Assembly: GCF_000717335.1 (NCBI RefSeq) | Contig: NZ_JNYZ01000027.1 | Span: 1 to 64,000, forward strand | Origin: Amycolatopsis jejuensis | GTDB lineage: Bacteria; Actinomycetota; Actinomycetes; Mycobacteriales; Pseudonocardiaceae | Length of the DNA: 64,000 bases | Direction: 5' to 3' | In this document: one piece after another, positions 41,207-50,700 of the stretch | Numbering within the stretch: the stretch's first letter is position 1 | Layout of the letters: each line of letters starts with the position of its first letter | Position numbers and translations under genes: made by a program | Notes under the pieces: generated by a model | Seen by the model: only the letters and a program-made list of their open reading frames with translations | Database searches by the model: none | What the model was told of the DNA's origin: nothing

Positions 41207-42409
41207 CTACGGCGTGCAGTACCCCTTCGCCGCCAGCACGCGCTCCACCGAGGCTGTGACGTGGTCGGCGGGCAGCTCACCGCTGTCCGCGGCCTTCGTC
41301 AGCCGGTCCAGCACCGCGCGCACATCGACGGTGCCGGACGAGAACAGTGCCTGGTCGGCACCTGCTTGCAGGGCGTCCAGCACCGCCTCGGGCAGCGGAT
41401 ACCGGTCGGTAATCGCCTTCATGCCACCGAGATCGTCGGTGATCACCGGGCCGGTGAAGTGGAATTCGGTGCGCAGCAGGCGGTATGCCGCGGGGGAGAG
41501 GGACGCCGGGGTGCCGTCGGTGAGCCCGGGTACTTCGAGATGCCCGACCATCACCCCGACGGGACCGTACTGGGCCAGCTCGCGGTAGGGCACCAGGTCG
41601 ACCTTGAGCAGCTGGTCCAGCGGCGGCGTGGTGACCGTGCCGCGGTGCGAATCGCCGGAACCGTGCCCGTGGCCGGGGAAGTGCTTGAGCACCGGCTGCA
41701 CCCCGCCCGCGCGCAGGCCCTCGGCGAACGCCATCGCGTAGGTACGGACCTTTTCCGGGTCCGGGCTGTAGGACCGGTCGCCGATCACCGCGTCGTCGGG
41801 CTCGTCGCTCACGTCCGCGTCCGGCGCGTAGTCCACCGTGATGCCGCGCGCCCGCAGCTGCTTGCCGCGCTGCTCGCCGAGCGCGCGCACCTCGTCCGGG
41901 GACTTGGTGGCAGCGAGCTGCCGTGCGCTCGGCAGTGCCCCGTCGAGGTCGTCGATGCGCTGCACGCGCCCGCCCTCCTCGTCGACCGCCACCGAGACCG
42001 GGACCTCCGCCGCGCGTTGCACCTCGCTGAGCGCGTCATTCTGCAACAGCGTGGTTTTATTGCCGCCCACGAAGATTCCGCCGACTTGATAGGTCCGCAC
42101 GAGGTCGGCGACCGCATCCGGATTGCCCGCGTCGACTCCCGGGACCACGAGCTGTGCCACCCGGGCCCGGACATCCATCGCGGACACCACCGAGGCACAT
42201 TCCGACGTCTCCGGCCCCGTTTCCGGGGTCGGCGTTCGCGCAGGTGGCGAGGCCTGTGGCGAACTTCCCGCACTCGGCGCATCGTGCACCGATGGGGCTG
42301 CTGTTCCGGAAACGGAACGGTCCCCGCCACACCCCGAAAGTGCACATATGAGCAACAACGCGGTGAGGGCGCCGGCGGCGGACCGGGGTGGCCGAGCATG
42401 CGCCGTCAT
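41207..42409 (-). CDS. GH3 beta-N-acetylhexosaminidase lipoprotein (NagZ-like)
   Basis: 400 aa. Lipobox LLICALSGC, then a low-complexity linker and the family 3 barrel: VAQLVVPGV, GGIFVGGN, VSVAVDEEGGRVQRI, YAPDADV, KHFPGHGHGSGDSHRG with the His-Asp catalytic loop of NagZ enzymes, and VITDDLGGMKAI carrying the nucleophile Asp. It should split terminal GlcNAc from muropeptides outside the membrane. The ATG at 42409 has GAGG 6 bases upstream. It converges with the TPR gene two bases apart and is divergent from a LuxR gene. Confidence 0.9.
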   Translation of the reverse strand: MTAHARPPRSAAGALTALLLICALSGCGGDRSVSGTAAPSVHDAPSAGSSPQASPPARTPTPETGPETSECASVVSAMDVRARVAQLVVPGVDAGNPDAVADLVRTYQVGGIFVGGNKTTLLQNDALSEVQRAAEVPVSVAVDEEGGRVQRIDDLDGALPSARQLAATKSPDEVRALGEQRGKQLRARGITVDYAPDADVSDEPDDAVIGDRSYSPDPEKVRTYAMAFAEGLRAGGVQPVLKHFPGHGHGSGDSHRGTVTTPPLDQLLKVDLVPYRELAQYGPVGVMVGHLEVPGLTDGTPASLSPAAYRLLRTEFHFTGPVITDDLGGMKAITDRYPLPEAVLDALQAGADQALFSSGTVDVRAVLDRLTKAADSGELPADHVTASVERVLAAKGYCTP

Positions 42410-42472
42410 GAATTCCTCTTGCAGTTCGGACAGGTCTACGCGACGGTAACCGAACCCCTGCGCGAAGCCCAG

Positions 42473-42487
42473 CTTCACCGTGTGAAG
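42473..42487. promoter_or_regulatory. Palindrome in the GH3/LuxR divergent region
   Basis: CTTCAC-CGT-GTGAAG has perfect 6-base arms and lies midway between the divergent GH3 and LuxR genes. It could be an operator for the LuxR-type protein. A further GTGAAG half site occurs at 42515-42520. Confidence 0.45.
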
Positions 42488-42514
42488 AATGAGCGCGTCC
42501 CGACTAGAGAATTC

Positions 42515-42536
42515 GTGAAGCCGCCGTCGGCACACT
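42515..42536 (+). promoter_or_regulatory. Conserved element GTGAAG-n5-GTCGGCACACT (copy 1)
   Basis: The element lies 48 bases before the LuxR start at 42585. The same element, with identical spacing, lies before the paralogous LuxR gene at 55641. It may be a promoter for a specific sigma factor or a shared regulator site. Confidence 0.6.
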
Positions 42537-42584
42537 GGCGGAACACGACACAGGCGAGTGTGTTTCGCACCGGGGAGGCAAACG

Positions 42585-43178
42585 ATGAACCAGGTCAAGG
42601 TGGCGGCATGGGCTTCGGACCCGATCACTCTGGCGGGCGTCATCGACCACCTCCGCACGCGCCGCGAGGTCCGGGTGCTCCCGGGCCAGCAGCGTGGTGA
42701 GGCAGCTGTGCTGGTGTTCGCCGCGAACCGCGTCACCCGCGAGGTGAAGGCGGCACTGCGGGCAGCGGCAACCGAGACGCCGGCGGCCATTGTGTTCGTC
42801 GCCGGGTACGTCGACGCCGACGAGCTGGCCGAGCTGGCCGCCTGGCACGTGTCCGCGGTGCTGCCGCGCGACGCGATCGGTGGCGACCAGCTGGTGCGCA
42901 GCATTCTCGCGGCTGCTTCGGGTCGTGAAACGTCGATGCGCGATCTGCTGAGCCAGGCGGAGAACCTGCGGCAGAACGGGGACGGCACCACGCTGTCGCC
43001 GCGCGAGGTCGACGTATTGCGGCTGATGGCCGAGGGTTGGGACACCGCGGAGATCGCGAGCAAGCTCTGTTACTCGGAGCGGACCGTCAAGAATGTCATC
43101 TACGGCATGACGAACCGGCTCAAACTCCGCAACCGCCCGCACGCCGTTGCCTACGCCTTGCGCGCAGGAGTGATCTGA
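42585..43178 (+). CDS. LuxR-family orphan response-regulator-like protein (paralog A)
   Basis: 197 aa. The N-terminus has the layout of a receiver (VKVAAWASDPITLAGVIDHL) but lacks the phosphorylatable Asp and acidic triad in their usual place. The C-terminal LuxR HTH is canonical (LSPREVDVLRLMAEGWDTAEIASKLCYSERTVKNVIYGM) and ends NRPHAVAYALRAGVI. The ATG at 42585 has GGGGAGG 6 bases upstream. It is 14 bases from the solute-binding gene, so it may be co-transcribed with the ABC importer. Close paralog at 55641-56276, with which it shares an upstream element. Confidence 0.85.
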   Translation: MNQVKVAAWASDPITLAGVIDHLRTRREVRVLPGQQRGEAAVLVFAANRVTREVKAALRAAATETPAAIVFVAGYVDADELAELAAWHVSAVLPRDAIGGDQLVRSILAAASGRETSMRDLLSQAENLRQNGDGTTLSPREVDVLRLMAEGWDTAEIASKLCYSERTVKNVIYGMTNRLKLRNRPHAVAYALRAGVI

Positions 43179-43192
43179 AGGATGCCCCCCAC

Positions 43193-44458
43193 GTGCGAAA
43201 GCTGACCCGGCGTCCGGCCGTAGCCGCACTCGCCGCCTCGTTCCTGTTACTGGCGTCCGCGTGCGGTTCTGCCGCGGCGCCGGGAAAAATCACGCTCACG
43301 GTCGCGACGTTCGGCGAATTCGGGTACGCGCCGCTCTTCGACCGGTACCAGAAAGACCATCCGGAGATCGAGATCCGCAGCCGGGTCACCGATTTCGACA
43401 CGCATTTCAAGACGCTGGCCACGCAGCTGGCGGCCGGGCGCGGCGCAGCGGACATCGTCGCGGTCGAGGAGCAGCAGGTCCCGAAGTACATCCGGGCGAA
43501 GGAAAAGTTCGTCAACCTCGCCGATTTCGGGGCGAACCGGCTGAAGGACCAGTGGGCGTCGTGGAAATGGGCGCAGGGCACCTCCGGTGACTACGTGTTC
43601 GGCCTCGGCACGGACATGGGCAGCCTCGCGATGTGTTACCGCCGTGACCTTTTCGAGCAGGCCGGGCTTCCCACCGATCGCAAGGCCGTGGCCGCGATGA
43701 TGCCGGACTGGCAGGGGTACGCCGACGTCGCCGCCCAGTTCAGCGCGAAGCTGCCGAACGTGAAGTTCGCCGATTCGGCGGGCACGGTGTACACCGCGAT
43801 GGTGAACCAGGCGCCGGAGAACTACTTCTCCGCCAAGGACGATTCCTACATCGCCGGGCAGAACCCCAACATCCGCAAGGCTTTCTACCTCGCCGGCAAC
43901 CTCGCGCAGAACAAGCTGACCGCCGGGGCCACCACGTTTTCCCAGGCCTGGAACGTGGCGATCAAGCAGGGCACGTTCGCGGCCATCGCGTGTCCGGCGT
44001 GGATGCTCAAGCAGATCAAGGAAGCCGCCGGGGACGCGGGCAGCGGCAAGTGGGACGTCACCACGGTGCCGGGCGACAGCGGTAACCAGGGCGGCTCGTT
44101 CCTCACCGTGCCGAAGCAGGGCGCGCATCAGAAAGAGGCGTACGACCTCGCGCAGTGGCTCACCGCGCCGGAGCAGCAGAAGCAGATCTTCCTGTCCGAC
44201 GGGATGCTGCCGAGCGAACCGAGCGTGTACCACGATCCGCAGGTGGTCGCGCACACCGACCAGTACTTCTCGAACGCCCCGATCGGGCAGATCTACGCGG
44301 CGTCGGCGGACCGGCTCCGGGCGAACTACCGCGGCCTGCACGACGCCGACGTCCGGCCCGAGTTCGGGCATGCGCTCGGCCGCGTCGAGGACGGGTCCCA
44401 GAACGTGGACCAGGCGTGGGGCGACGCGGTGCGGATGGGCCGGGACGCGATCAAGTAG
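43193..44458 (+). CDS. ABC-importer solute-binding lipoprotein (sugar type, family 1)
   Basis: 421 aa. Lipobox LLLASAC after a twin-basic N-terminus. The mature protein has the family 1 fold (ITLTVATFGEFGYAPLFDRYQKDHPEIEI, ADIVAVEEQQVPKYI, GLGTDMGSLAMCYRRDLFEQAGLP, and AYDLAQWLTAPEQQKQIFLSDGMLPS). It binds an oligosaccharide-like ligand and passes it to the two permeases downstream. The GTG start is best for the signal peptide. No ATPase gene follows; such importers in actinobacteria commonly share one ATPase (MsiK type). Confidence 0.92.
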   Translation: MRKLTRRPAVAALAASFLLLASACGSAAAPGKITLTVATFGEFGYAPLFDRYQKDHPEIEIRSRVTDFDTHFKTLATQLAAGRGAADIVAVEEQQVPKYIRAKEKFVNLADFGANRLKDQWASWKWAQGTSGDYVFGLGTDMGSLAMCYRRDLFEQAGLPTDRKAVAAMMPDWQGYADVAAQFSAKLPNVKFADSAGTVYTAMVNQAPENYFSAKDDSYIAGQNPNIRKAFYLAGNLAQNKLTAGATTFSQAWNVAIKQGTFAAIACPAWMLKQIKEAAGDAGSGKWDVTTVPGDSGNQGGSFLTVPKQGAHQKEAYDLAQWLTAPEQQKQIFLSDGMLPSEPSVYHDPQVVAHTDQYFSNAPIGQIYAASADRLRANYRGLHDADVRPEFGHALGRVEDGSQNVDQAWGDAVRMGRDAIK

Positions 44459-44465
44459 CCCTCCC

Positions 44466-45488
44466 GTGACATCGCGCGGCACCCGTCCGGCGCGGTCTCG
44501 TTCCCGGCAGCGGGACGGCCGCGGGGCCGATGCTGCGCTGGTGGGGGCCGAGGCGGGCAGGGGCCGGTCTCGGGTGGAGCGGCGCCGGACGGCCCGGGCC
44601 CGGCTGGACCGGAAGGTCACGCCGTTCGCGTTCATCCTGCCGTTCTTCGTCCTTTTCGGACTGTTCGGCGCGTTCCCGCTGCTGTACACGTCGTGGGTTT
44701 CGCTGCACCACTGGGATTTGCTGGCCGGTCCGGACGGCGGGCCCGGTTTCGCCAATTACGCGGCACTGTTCGGTGATCCGCGGTTCTACAATGCGCTTTT
44801 CAATACGGTCAGCATTTTCGTGGTCGCCGCGGTCCCGCAGTTCAGTGCCGCGCTCGCCATCGCCGCACTGCTCAACCGCACCCTGCGCGCGGCAACCTGG
44901 TGGCGGGCCGGGATCCTGCTGCCGAACCTGGTGTCCGTGGTCGCCGTCGGCCTGGTTTTCGCGCAGCTGTACAGCCCTGGCTACGGCATCGTGAACGAGG
45001 TCCTCGAGTGGTTCGGCATCCCGCCGATCCCGTGGCAGGCGCACCGCTGGTCGTCGCATTTCGCGGTGGCGAGCATGGTGATGTGGCGCTGGACCGGATA
45101 CAATGCGCTGATCTATTTGGCCGCAATGCAAGCGGTACCACAGGATCTGTACGAGGCAGCCGCGATCGACGGCGCATCACGGTGGCGCACCTTCTGGTCG
45201 GTAACGGTGCCGGGCATCCGTCCGACGATCATTTTCACCGCGGTGGCCGGAACGGTGAACGGGCTGCAGCTCTTCGCCGAACCGCAATTGTTCGACAATA
45301 CCGGAACGAGCGGCAGCGGCGGCAACGACCGGCAGTTCCAGACCCTCACGATGTACCTGTACGAAAAGGGTTTCGGCAAATTCGACGCCGGGTACGCGGC
45401 CGCGTTGTCGTGGGTGATGTTCGTGGTGTGCCTGCTGTTCGCGTTCGTCAACTACCGGCTGGTCCGCCGCTTCGTGAGCGCACCATGA
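44466..45488 (+). CDS. ABC sugar permease, MalF type
   Basis: 340 aa, six membrane helices after an unusually long Arg-rich N-terminal tail of about 50 residues. The first helix is FAFILPFFVLFGLFGAFPLL, and the cytoplasmic EAA loop is LYEAAAIDGASRWRTFWSVTVPGIRP. It forms a heterodimer with the next gene's product. Its stop overlaps that start (ATGA). The GTG at 44466 is 7 bases after the binding-protein stop; a later start removing the basic tail is possible. Confidence 0.9.
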   Translation: MTSRGTRPARSRSRQRDGRGADAALVGAEAGRGRSRVERRRTARARLDRKVTPFAFILPFFVLFGLFGAFPLLYTSWVSLHHWDLLAGPDGGPGFANYAALFGDPRFYNALFNTVSIFVVAAVPQFSAALAIAALLNRTLRAATWWRAGILLPNLVSVVAVGLVFAQLYSPGYGIVNEVLEWFGIPPIPWQAHRWSSHFAVASMVMWRWTGYNALIYLAAMQAVPQDLYEAAAIDGASRWRTFWSVTVPGIRPTIIFTAVAGTVNGLQLFAEPQLFDNTGTSGSGGNDRQFQTLTMYLYEKGFGKFDAGYAAALSWVMFVVCLLFAFVNYRLVRRFVSAP

Positions 45489-46312
45489 TCGGCAAGCGGC
45501 GCGCAGGTGCGTGGGTGTACGCGGTACTGGTCGGATTGGTGGCGTCGTCGCTGTTCCCGCTGTACTGGTCCTTTGTGGTGGCCACCCGGGACAATTCGGC
45601 AATCGGCGAGGGCTCCCCGGTATTATTGCCCGGCGGTCACCTTTTCGAGAATGTGCAACGGGTTTTCGACACCGTGGATTTCTGGCTGGCCATCGGCAAT
45701 TCCCTGATCGTCGCGACGACGGTGACGGTGTCGAATGTGTTCCTGTCCAGCCTGGCGGGGTTCGCGTTCGCGCGCATGCGATTCCGGGGCCGCAACAGCC
45801 TTTTCCTGGTGGTGATCGGGTCCGCAATGGTCCCGGCCCAGCTCGGCGTGATCCCGCTGTACCTGATCGTGAGCGACTTCGGCTGGTACGGCCGTCTCGA
45901 AGCGGTGATCGTGCCCGCTCTGGTGAGCGCTTTCGGGGTATTCTGGATGCGGCAGGCGTGTGAAGGAGCCATCGAGCAGGACCTGGTGGACGCGGCCACT
46001 GTGGACGGTGCGTCGGTGGTACGCACCTTCTGGCATGTCGCCGTCCCGGCCGTCCGCCCGCAAGCCGCAGTCCTTGGCATGGTGACCTTCCTTGGCGCCT
46101 GGAACGACTACTTCTGGCCCCTGGTAGCCCTGGACTCCACGACGACGCCCACGGTGCAGGTCGTCCTGTCCCAGCTGGCGAGCGGCTATTACACGGACTA
46201 CGCCCTGATGCTGACCGGCGCCACCCTGGGGGTGGTCCCGGTGATCGCGCTGTTCCTGCTGCTGGGGCGAAACCTGGTGCGCAGCATGTCGAGCGGCCTC
46301 ATGCACGGGTGA
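45485..46312 (+). CDS. ABC sugar permease, MalG type
   Basis: 275 aa, six helices. Typical features are LFPLYWSFVVATRDNSAI at the start, ANSLI-like IGNSLIVATTVTVSNVFLSSLAGFAFAR, the EAA loop QDLVDAATVDGASVVRTFWHVAVPAVRP, and the WNDYFWPLVAL segment near the C-terminus. Partner of the MalF-type permease. It ends 30 bases before a convergent gene, with no terminator seen and no ATP-binding subunit. Confidence 0.92.
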   Translation: MIGKRRAGAWVYAVLVGLVASSLFPLYWSFVVATRDNSAIGEGSPVLLPGGHLFENVQRVFDTVDFWLAIGNSLIVATTVTVSNVFLSSLAGFAFARMRFRGRNSLFLVVIGSAMVPAQLGVIPLYLIVSDFGWYGRLEAVIVPALVSAFGVFWMRQACEGAIEQDLVDAATVDGASVVRTFWHVAVPAVRPQAAVLGMVTFLGAWNDYFWPLVALDSTTTPTVQVVLSQLASGYYTDYALMLTGATLGVVPVIALFLLLGRNLVRSMSSGLMHG

Positions 46313-46342
46313 GGGTCGCGGGGCTGTGGTTTCAGCCGCAGG

Positions 46343-47383
46343 TCAAGTACCGGTGATCAGCGCGACCGCCTTGTCCATGGCGTCCCACGCCTGTGCGGGA
46401 TCGGGACGCCGGCCCAGCCCGCAGGCAGCCGCCACGTCCACTTCACGCCGGGCGAACCGCTCGATCATGTCCAGCAGGCGGCGATGGTCGTCGATTGTGA
46501 GGCTCTCGTGAATGAAGCCCGCGACGAAACGCACATCGGAGGGCAACGCAAGTGCTTCGAGCGGCCGGTACCAGCCCTCGTCAAACGACCCTGGTTTCTC
46601 CGCCGCGGCGAACGGCGCATGGATGTAGTCCAGAATCCGTCCCGGTGGGAAGCCGGTGGCCACGGCATTGGCCAGCAGCACCAGGGGCTGTGTATCGGAT
46701 AGTTCGGCCAGCGCCTGGTGTTTGAGATCGCCCAGGCAGAGATGGACGCCGAAATGAGTGCCGTCGGGTGTGCCTGCCACCACCTCGTGCAGGGCTTGCG
46801 CCAACCGCTCTGCCAGCGCCTTCCTGGCCTCCTCGGGTGCCCTGGCCATCGCCACCAGGCTGGCGGGCGTCTCGATCTGGAACACGACCGGCTCGTCCGC
46901 TTCGCGGACAATGCGGTTGACCTGATCGACAGTCGCCTGGGCCCATGCCTCCGAGATGGCTCGGTCGGACGTGGCGACGTCCAGCCCGAAGGACAACATG
47001 GTCAGGTCGAACGGAGCAGGCAGGCCGACCTGGAACCGGATGTCGGAATGGCCTGCCCGGTCGCGCAGGTACTTGAAGGCCGGGAAGCTCTCTGCGAACG
47101 TGGGAAAATAGTTGAGATGCAGATTCGCCGGGTCCAATGTTTGCCCGTCCCGCACGCGGAATAACGGTCCTGTCCCGTAACCCGTGTAAACGCCATCGTG
47201 CACCAGTTCGACATCCGGGTTGACCCGGAGCCATTCTCTGGTGCGCGAAGCCCACAATGATCGATCGCCGGTCTCGCCGTCGGTCATGCGCAGAAGGTGC
47301 GCGCCGACCCGCTGGAGAGCCGTGGCAATGGCATTGGGGGCGGAGAGGCCCGGCCAGGTGCCGACGAGGTGAGTCTTTCGCAT
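46343..47383 (-). CDS. Conserved protein, methionine-synthase/UROD-like TIM barrel
   Basis: 346 aa. The pattern HLVGTWPGLSAPNAIATALQRVG, LLRMTDGETGDRSLW, VFQIETPASLVAMA, HFGVHLCLGDLKHQAL and PSDVRFVAGFIHESL resembles the cobalamin-independent methionine synthase/uroporphyrinogen decarboxylase barrel, including an x-H-x-C in HLCLGD. The zinc ligand set of MetE is not complete, so methionine synthesis is not claimed. It stands alone; its base composition looks slightly less GC-rich than its neighbours. Confidence 0.65.
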   Translation of the reverse strand: MRKTHLVGTWPGLSAPNAIATALQRVGAHLLRMTDGETGDRSLWASRTREWLRVNPDVELVHDGVYTGYGTGPLFRVRDGQTLDPANLHLNYFPTFAESFPAFKYLRDRAGHSDIRFQVGLPAPFDLTMLSFGLDVATSDRAISEAWAQATVDQVNRIVREADEPVVFQIETPASLVAMARAPEEARKALAERLAQALHEVVAGTPDGTHFGVHLCLGDLKHQALAELSDTQPLVLLANAVATGFPPGRILDYIHAPFAAAEKPGSFDEGWYRPLEALALPSDVRFVAGFIHESLTIDDHRRLLDMIERFARREVDVAAACGLGRRPDPAQAWDAMDKAVALITGT

Positions 47384-47711
47384 ATCCGCAACTATAGTGA
47401 TGCGCCGGGTTCGGTGAGGACTGCTCGGGCGAACCTCAGTCTCCGGTGTGGGTGATGTCAGGTTGTTTGGTTTGCGGCTGCCGTGGAGTCCTTTGGCCGC
47501 TTCGTCTTCTGCCGCGGCGCCGCCCTGCGTCACGTCGAGGGCCGCTCGGCCGACTTCCGGATCATGCGTGGGTTTCAGCGCCGGAAGCGGAATACCGGGC
47601 AGGGAACGATTTCATCCTCGTCGCCGGGGCAGCAGGTCGCGCAGTTGCTCGGCCACCGTTTCACGGTTATGCATGAGTTTCATGCGCCGGCCGCCACCCG
47701 AAACCCAACTC
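47384..47711. other. Intergenic region, no gene recognised
   Basis: About 330 bases between two leftward genes. Both strands have short open frames but none with family similarity and a ribosome site. A 23-codon minus-strand stretch (MKLMHNRETVAEQLRDLLPR, 47612-47683) has protein-like composition and could be the remnant of a gene tail. Confidence 0.4.
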
Positions 47712-50700
47712 TCACCCGGTCCGGCGCGCCACCGTAACCGCCAACTCGCTCCGCGAAGGCGCATCCAGCTTACCCAGCAATCGAGCCACATGCGCCTGCA
47801 CCGTCCGGCGCGGGAGGCACAACTCCGTGGCAATCTCCGGGTTCGACCGCCCCGACGCGACCAGCGTTGCGATCTGCACTTCCAGCGTAGACAACGATTC
47901 CCAGCCACGCTCCGGACGCGGCGCCAAGAACGAAGCCCCCCGACGGACCCCCAGCGCACGCAGCCGCGACTCCGCTCGCTCCAGGCTCCAAGCAGCCGCC
48001 AGATCCGTGTACAGCGAAGCCGCCTCATCGAAAGCCGCGTGCGCCGCATCCAACCGGCCGACCCGCGCGAGCAGCACTGAAGCATCCTCCAACGCACTGG
48101 CCAGCTCAGGCTTCCGCCCGACCGACCGGAAATGTTCCGCCGTCCGCAGCACCGGCGCGGGTTCCTCGAACAGCAGACCCCGGCACCACTCCGCCGCCGC
48201 AAAAGCACGCGCCGGCTTGAGTTCCTTCGCTGCTTCCTCCTCGCACACCGCCAGCGCGCGCTCCGCCGCTGCTCGGTCGTCCGCCTCCAAGGCGATCTGC
48301 ACGAACTGCGGCAACCACTGGTGCCGCAACATCATCTGTGCGTACGTCGGGTTCAGGATCGGCTCCAGGACCCGGATCGCCTCCGGCAGGTCACCCCGCT
48401 GGTACACGACCAACGCATGGGCGGCAAGGAGAAAATCGAAACTTTCCCGCTCCGCGCCGGTCGCCGGTGCGTGCTCCTCGGCCGAGTCCAGCAGCGACGC
48501 CGCTTGCGCGTGATCGCCTCGCCGCGCAGCGATGAGCGCCGAGACCCCGTGCAGCAGCAACGCCGCAGCACCCGGCTCGCGCAACCCGAAAAAGGTGATC
48601 GCCGGTCCGTCCTCGGTAACCGTATCCAGCTCTACCAGCGCTTCGTCCCACCGGCCTTCCCAATACCGGTGCACTGCAACGGAAACCTGCAACCCGATCG
48701 GCATACTGTGCCGTCGTGTGACCTCGCCTGCCACCCGCAGGGTGTGGTTCGCCTCGTCGAGCAGATCGAGGTTCTGCAAGGTGAAGACGCGGTTGTCCAG
48801 CAGGTCGAGGTGCAGGTCAGCCAGTTCGTGCTCGTCGCCGACCGCCGCGATTGCCTCGTCCACGTGGGACAGCGCGCTTTGGTGGTGCCGTCGGACGGAA
48901 TCGACCAGCCACAGGGTCTGCAAAGCGTGCGCCGTCAGGTACCGGTCGCCGTTCGCCGAAGCGCGCGCTCCGTGCGCATTCGCCTCGGCGACGTCGAGGT
49001 CGTCGAGGCCGCCGCGGCGGAAGTTCGCGAGCAGGTGCCTGCCCCGTACTCGCCACAGCTCCGGCATCGCCGGGTCCTCCGCCGAATCCCCGAGCGTCTC
49101 GACGGCTTGCTGCACATCGCCCCGCCGGAACCGCAGCGCCGCGACCAGATGCCGCATCTCCGCGGCGTTGTGCGGGTCCTCGGCCAGCTCGAGTGCTTGC
49201 AGGGCAAGCTTTTCCGGCCTCCGCTCGAGCCGGAACAACACCCGCACCAGCGCGATCAGCAGTGCCTCGTGCCGCGAATCCCCCGGCTCGATCCCGGCCA
49301 GCGCCCGTTCCAGGAGTTCCACCGCGATCAGCGGCGCCCGGTTCGACACCGCGCTCTGGTGCTCGACCAGCCAGTCCAGCACCCACGGGTCCACCGTCGC
49401 GGGCACGGCCACGAGCTGCTCGGCGACCCGCTTCACCGGCGCCCCGATCCCGGCCAGCGCCTCGGCCGCCTGCCGGTGCTTCGCCGCGCGCATCTCCGGC
49501 GTGAGCCGGTGGTACAACGCCTGCCGCAGCAAGGGATGCCGGAACGCGAGCTGGGTACCGGTGTCGACCAGGACGTTCCCCGCCACCGCGGCTTCGAGCG
49601 GGCCGAGCAGGTCCGACGGCCGCCGCCCGAGCACCGCCGCGATGTCGCCCACCGCGAACTCCATGCCGAGCAGCGCGCCGCCGCTGAGCACGTCCCGCGT
49701 CTCGTCAGGCAGGAACTCCAGCCGCCGGTTCACCGCCGCGACCAGCGAGTCCGGCAGCTCGAAGCGCAGCGGATCGGGGACGTCGGCAATTCCGCCCTCC
49801 AGCTCGACCGCGCCCGACTGCAGGAGCGCGTCCAGCATTTCCTTGAGGTACAAGGGATTTCCCCCGGCGCGCGCGGTCAGGTCGCGCAGCCCCGGCCCGG
49901 AACCCGCGCCGACCTGCCGTTCCACCAGCCGGATCACGTCCACGTCCTCGAGCGGCCCGAGGTCCAGGACAAGCCCGCCGCGGGCCTCGACCCCGCGGCG
50001 CAGCTGGGTGACCTCCGCGCGGTCCGCCACCGGGCGCGTGGCGGCCACCAGCAACAGCGGCAGCTGCCGCGTGGCCGCGCACAACCGGTGCCACACCAGC
50101 ACACTCGACTCGTCGGCCCACTGCAGGTCGTCGACCACGAGGACCAGCGGCGATTCGGCACACAGCTCGTCGACGAGCGCCAGCAGCCGGTCGACCGAGT
50201 CCAGCACCGGATCGCTGATCCCGCCGATGCGGCGGACCGGCTCGTCGGCGCTCAGCGCGACCCTGGCCCGGCGCGGATCGGGCGAATGCGGTTCGATCGC
50301 GAGACACTCGTGCATCACCTGCAACGGGAACCGCATGCTCATCTCGTCGGCCGCGACCCAGGCCAGCTGCGCCCCGGTGACCTCGCCGAACGCCTGCGCC
50401 AGCAGCTCCGACTTCCCGATCCCGGCCTCGCCCTCGATCCACACCGCCCGGCCACGGCCTTCGCGGACCTGGCCGAGCAGGTCACGCAGCTGCCCGACCT
50501 CGCTCTGCCTGCCGAGAAGCTGCGTCACCTGCGTTCGCGGGGCGCGCGCGCCCGGCTCGGGTTCGGCACGCGGCAGATCGAGCGCCGGGTCCTCGGCCAG
50601 CACGCGCTGGTGCAGCTCCCGCAGCCGAGGCCCGGGTTCGACGCCCAGCTCGGCGCGGATCGTCCGGCGCGCGTCGCGGTACACATCCAGCGCGTCGGAA

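Noticed and set aside
40091..42700. 869-codon plus-strand frame
   Set aside because: Shadow of the TPR and GH3 genes in another frame; Arg/Pro/Gly-rich composition.
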